64,000 bases of DNA. Source: Paenibacillus aurantius (GTDB lineage: Bacteria; Bacillota; Bacilli; Paenibacillales; NBRC-103111). The notes under the pieces are model-generated. The model worked only from the letters and a program-made list of their open reading frames with translations, was not told the origin of the DNA and did not search any database. This document shows positions 61,676 through 64,000 of the stretch, piece by piece. The translations under genes and the position numbers were made by a program. Within the stretch, counting starts at the first letter, position 1. Each line of letters begins with the position of its first letter. The stretch spans positions 310,001 through 374,000 of the forward strand of contig NZ_CP130318.1 of NCBI RefSeq assembly GCF_032268605.1, in the 5' to 3' direction.

Positions 61676-62736
61676 GCCGGCACCTTCTTTCGGCGGGAGA
61701 CCCAGTAGACGGATAGAGGCAGAACGAACAGGCAGTAGAACCTTATCGGATTAAGAAGCCAAGCGGACTGCTCGATATAGAACCAGCCTTTCAGAGAGAC
61801 GGCCATGCAGAAGGCGAAAGCCGCCACGGCCCAGCTCATGGGCCCCAGCTTCAGCCGGGGGAGCACCCGGGTTCCGATCTTGGCAATCGCGTGAATGTTG
61901 ATGGCAAACAGCAGGAAGGCGAACATCATAGAAGCGACGACATAGAAGACGGTCAGCCGGTCAAAGGCGAGCCAGGGAATCTCCACGGTATCCATGGAGA
62001 CGATGACGGGGAAGGGAAGCTGGGTGCTGTTTTCCTGCCCGTAAATAAACAGCGGCATGTAGACAAAGTACAGGTTGAACAGCATGACAACCCCCCAGGC
62101 GCCGTAGAACCATTTGGTTTTGATTGGGGCGGCTGCGGGAAAGAGGCCGATCAAGGTAAACCCCATAAAGGTGCCAAAGCCCGTATAGGTATCCGGCCTG
62201 CGGATAAACGAGAAGCTGGGATCCCAGGCGGGGGCCGCGTTGTGAAGCTGAAAGTTCGGAATGCAGCCCAGCAGGGACAGAAGGACGACCGGTATGCAAA
62301 TGAAAGCCACCAAGGTGCCAGCCCGGAGGATCACTCCCATTCCCTTAAGACTCGCATAGAGCGGAATGGAGATAAACGGAAAGACAAGCGCCCAGATGGG
62401 GGTGTCGGGAAGGAAGACAATGGTGATGAGCTCGGCAAAGGAGCGGGTCAGGTTGGAAAAGGCGATCAGCAAATACAGGCCGAACGGAACGAGAACCAGC
62501 CAAGTCCATCCGGCCCCCCGGTTCGAGAGAATATCGATCATGTCCTGATTCGGAAACACGCGGAGTCCCTTAAGCAGAATCCACATGAAAAAGAGCTCCA
62601 CCAGGCTCCCGAACAGCACCACCTCCCAATGGGCCTGTTGGGTGCTCCGCAGGATAAACTCGGGATACACAAAGACCGAAAGGCTGAAATGAATGCACAT
62701 AAAGGCAAGAACGGCCGACAGGGAACGGTTAGCCAT
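61672..62736 (-). CDS. spore germination permease, GerB family
   Basis: B subunit of the germinant receptor, an APC-like membrane protein of 354 residues with about ten helices. Family elements include ILRSTQQAHWEVVLFGSLVE and the FMGFTLIGLFPAAAPIKTKW segment. In this family the B subunit contributes to germinant binding. Ribosome site GAAGGAGGAGG. It overlaps the end of the A subunit gene by eight bases. Confidence 0.93.
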   Translation of the reverse strand: MANRSLSAVLAFMCIHFSLSVFVYPEFILRSTQQAHWEVVLFGSLVELFFMWILLKGLRVFPNQDMIDILSNRGAGWTWLVLVPFGLYLLIAFSNLTRSFAELITIVFLPDTPIWALVFPFISIPLYASLKGMGVILRAGTLVAFICIPVVLLSLLGCIPNFQLHNAAPAWDPSFSFIRRPDTYTGFGTFMGFTLIGLFPAAAPIKTKWFYGAWGVVMLFNLYFVYMPLFIYGQENSTQLPFPVIVSMDTVEIPWLAFDRLTVFYVVASMMFAFLLFAINIHAIAKIGTRVLPRLKLGPMSWAVAAFAFCMAVSLKGWFYIEQSAWLLNPIRFYCLFVLPLSVYWVSRRKKVPA

Positions 62737-64000
62737 CGGAAGCCTCCTCCTTCTTCCATAAGCTCACAAAGGGAATGCCGTAAAACGATACCTGGCTCAT
62801 ATAGAAGCCAAGCACAAACAGCCCGGCAAAGATGCCGAAAATTCCATAGATGCCGGCAAAGAGCAGAAGGAAGTACTTCAGCAGCCTGAGGGTGAAGGAC
62901 GTCTGAACGGAGATCACGACAAAGTTGGCTATGGTGGAGGCCGCGACTACAATAATCAGGAGGTTGCTGACCAGGCGGGCTTCTACCAGCGCTTGGCCGA
63001 CAATGATCCCTCCGACCATCGTAATGGCCGGTCCGATGCTTTTCGGGAGCCTTAAGCTGGCTTCCAGGATAAGCTCTACAATAAGCAGGACGAACAGCAT
63101 TTCCACCATGGCCGGATAAGGAACGCCTAATCGGCTTTCGGCGACGGAAAGAGCAAGCTGAACACGTAGCAAATCCGGGTTAACGGAGATAAGGGCGACG
63201 TAAAGCCCAGGCAGGGCAATGGCTAAGAAGAAGGCCAAGATCCGGAGGATGCGCATAAAAATCAGAACCAGATAAGGAAATTCCCGGTCCGTGGCCAGAA
63301 AGAAGCTGTCCGTCCACAGCTTGGGCAGAACAAGGGCGAAGGGAAGTCCGCTTAGCAGAAGGACCACCCGGCCTTGTTTAAGATAGTAGACCGCCTGGGC
63401 CGGAAGCTCCGTGGTTAAGGCGGTGGGAATGAGACTCCACGATCTTCCCCCCATCAGAATGAAGAATTCCTGAAGGCATCCGAATTCCTGATCACGGATC
63501 TGGGTGAGCTGATCCCTGACCTTGCGGAGAAGGGAGCGATGGACCCTGCCTTCGAGGTAGAATAGAGAGATTTCATGAACCTGAACCGAGCCGACCGAGA
63601 ACGATTCGTGCTGGAGAAAACGGGAGTTCATGCGGCTGCGCAAAATCCCGATGTTAACGTCCAGGGATTCGTTGAAGGCATCGAGAGGTCCCAGGACAAC
63701 GGACTCGTTGGCCGATTCCTCCACTCCCCGGTAGATCTTCCGGGATACAGGCGGGACAGCCATCCCCTCGCCTCCGTCTTCCGGTACGATGAGAAGCTTG
63801 CCTTTTGCAAGGGCCAGGAAAGCCTCGGGAAGGGTGGGGATTCGTTCTCCGCCTAAGCGAAGGGACAGCCCGGCCATCCCTTCCGGACAAGCGGAAGCCA
63901 TCTCCTGAAGCTGGAAAAGTGTTTGCGGCATATCGACAAGCGAACGGAAGCCTCCCACATAGACCGAAACGGAGCCCAGCTTCATGGGAAACAGGGTAAA
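62729..64000 (-). CDS. spore germination protein, GerA family (5' end outside window)
   Basis: A subunit of the germinant receptor. At least 418 residues are visible: an N-terminal soluble domain (VYVGGFRSLVDMPQTLFQLQ; LDAFNESLDVNIGILRSRMN, the family's P-x-x-x-F-x-E-x-L-x-x-N-x-x-x-x-R-x-R pattern) and about five C-terminal helices. The frame is still open at the window edge with no stop above ATG 63985, and GerA proteins are usually 480-520 residues, so the real start is most likely beyond 64000. First gene of gerA-gerB-gerC. Confidence 0.92.
   Translation of the reverse strand, partial: FTLFPMKLGSVSVYVGGFRSLVDMPQTLFQLQEMASACPEGMAGLSLRLGGERIPTLPEAFLALAKGKLLIVPEDGGEGMAVPPVSRKIYRGVEESANESVVLGPLDAFNESLDVNIGILRSRMNSRFLQHESFSVGSVQVHEISLFYLEGRVHRSLLRKVRDQLTQIRDQEFGCLQEFFILMGGRSWSLIPTALTTELPAQAVYYLKQGRVVLLLSGLPFALVLPKLWTDSFFLATDREFPYLVLIFMRILRILAFFLAIALPGLYVALISVNPDLLRVQLALSVAESRLGVPYPAMVEMLFVLLIVELILEASLRLPKSIGPAITMVGGIIVGQALVEARLVSNLLIIVVAASTIANFVVISVQTSFTLRLLKYFLLLFAGIYGIFGIFAGLFVLGFYMSQVSFYGIPFVSLWKKEEASDG

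Noticed and set aside
61891-62889. 332-codon frame antisense to gerB/gerA
   Set aside because: Low-complexity Lys/Glu/Gly/His composition and no ribosome site; the minus strand carries a clear germination operon.

Overview
The window is a 64 kb, moderately GC-rich, low-gap stretch of a Gram-positive, spore-forming chromosome. The best fit is Paenibacillus or a close relative in Paenibacillaceae. The evidence is the gene order sigW-rsiW-cdaA-cdaR-glmM-glmS with a glmS ribozyme, a large membrane-bound AraC-type regulator beside a lipoprotein sugar ABC transporter, a stand-alone PEP carboxylase, an S-layer-homology protein and a gerA-type germinant receptor operon. All identifications rest on reading the sequence and on recalled family motifs; no database search was run.

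Layout. 1-2.7 kb: 3' half of a 23S rRNA, a 5S rRNA and 12 tightly packed tRNA genes, closed by terminators. 3.0-5.8 kb: ppc. 6.2-13.7 kb: envelope-stress sigma factor and anti-sigma factor, c-di-AMP synthase with its regulator, then the two amino-sugar enzymes GlmM and GlmS, the latter under a glmS ribozyme. 14.3-24.2 kb: a cupin protein, then a glycan-use locus (sensor/AraC regulator, solute-binding lipoprotein, two permeases, GH95-type glycosidase, and a 5'-truncated alginate-lyase-like remnant). 24.3-33 kb: a two-component system facing a small repeat-built membrane protein, an Rrf2 regulator with a thioredoxin-reductase-like flavoprotein, a stand-alone MurF and an SLH surface protein. 33-42.6 kb: an ABC-F resistance-type protein behind a leader terminator, a PAS-GGDEF protein, an Lrp/isochorismatase pair, a TetR/MFS efflux pair and a truncated sensor gene. 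43-53.7 kb: a secreted Ig-like protein, SseB, small enzymes, an MFS/HxlR pair, rpiA, and a MhqR-type quinone-response cluster. 53.9-57.4 kb: a Fur-boxed iron ABC transporter. 57.4-64 kb: phosphotransferase, VOC and extradiol-dioxygenase genes and a gerA-gerB-gerC operon cut by the window edge.

The most unusual signal is a family of four ~91-92 bp elements between 38.8 and 57.4 kb. Their terminal inverted repeats begin GTGCCTTATC and they sit at CTA/TAG sites, so they look like non-autonomous MITEs of IS630 type. Three of the four lie exactly on the stop codon of a gene (MFS, MarR, ABC ATPase). Because the element begins with G, each insertion rebuilds a TAG stop, and the reading frame is unharmed. 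Other points worth following are the expanded P1 loop of the glmS ribozyme, a structured RNA candidate after glmS, the ABC-F leader terminator, two identical inverted MhqR-like operators, and two decayed genes.
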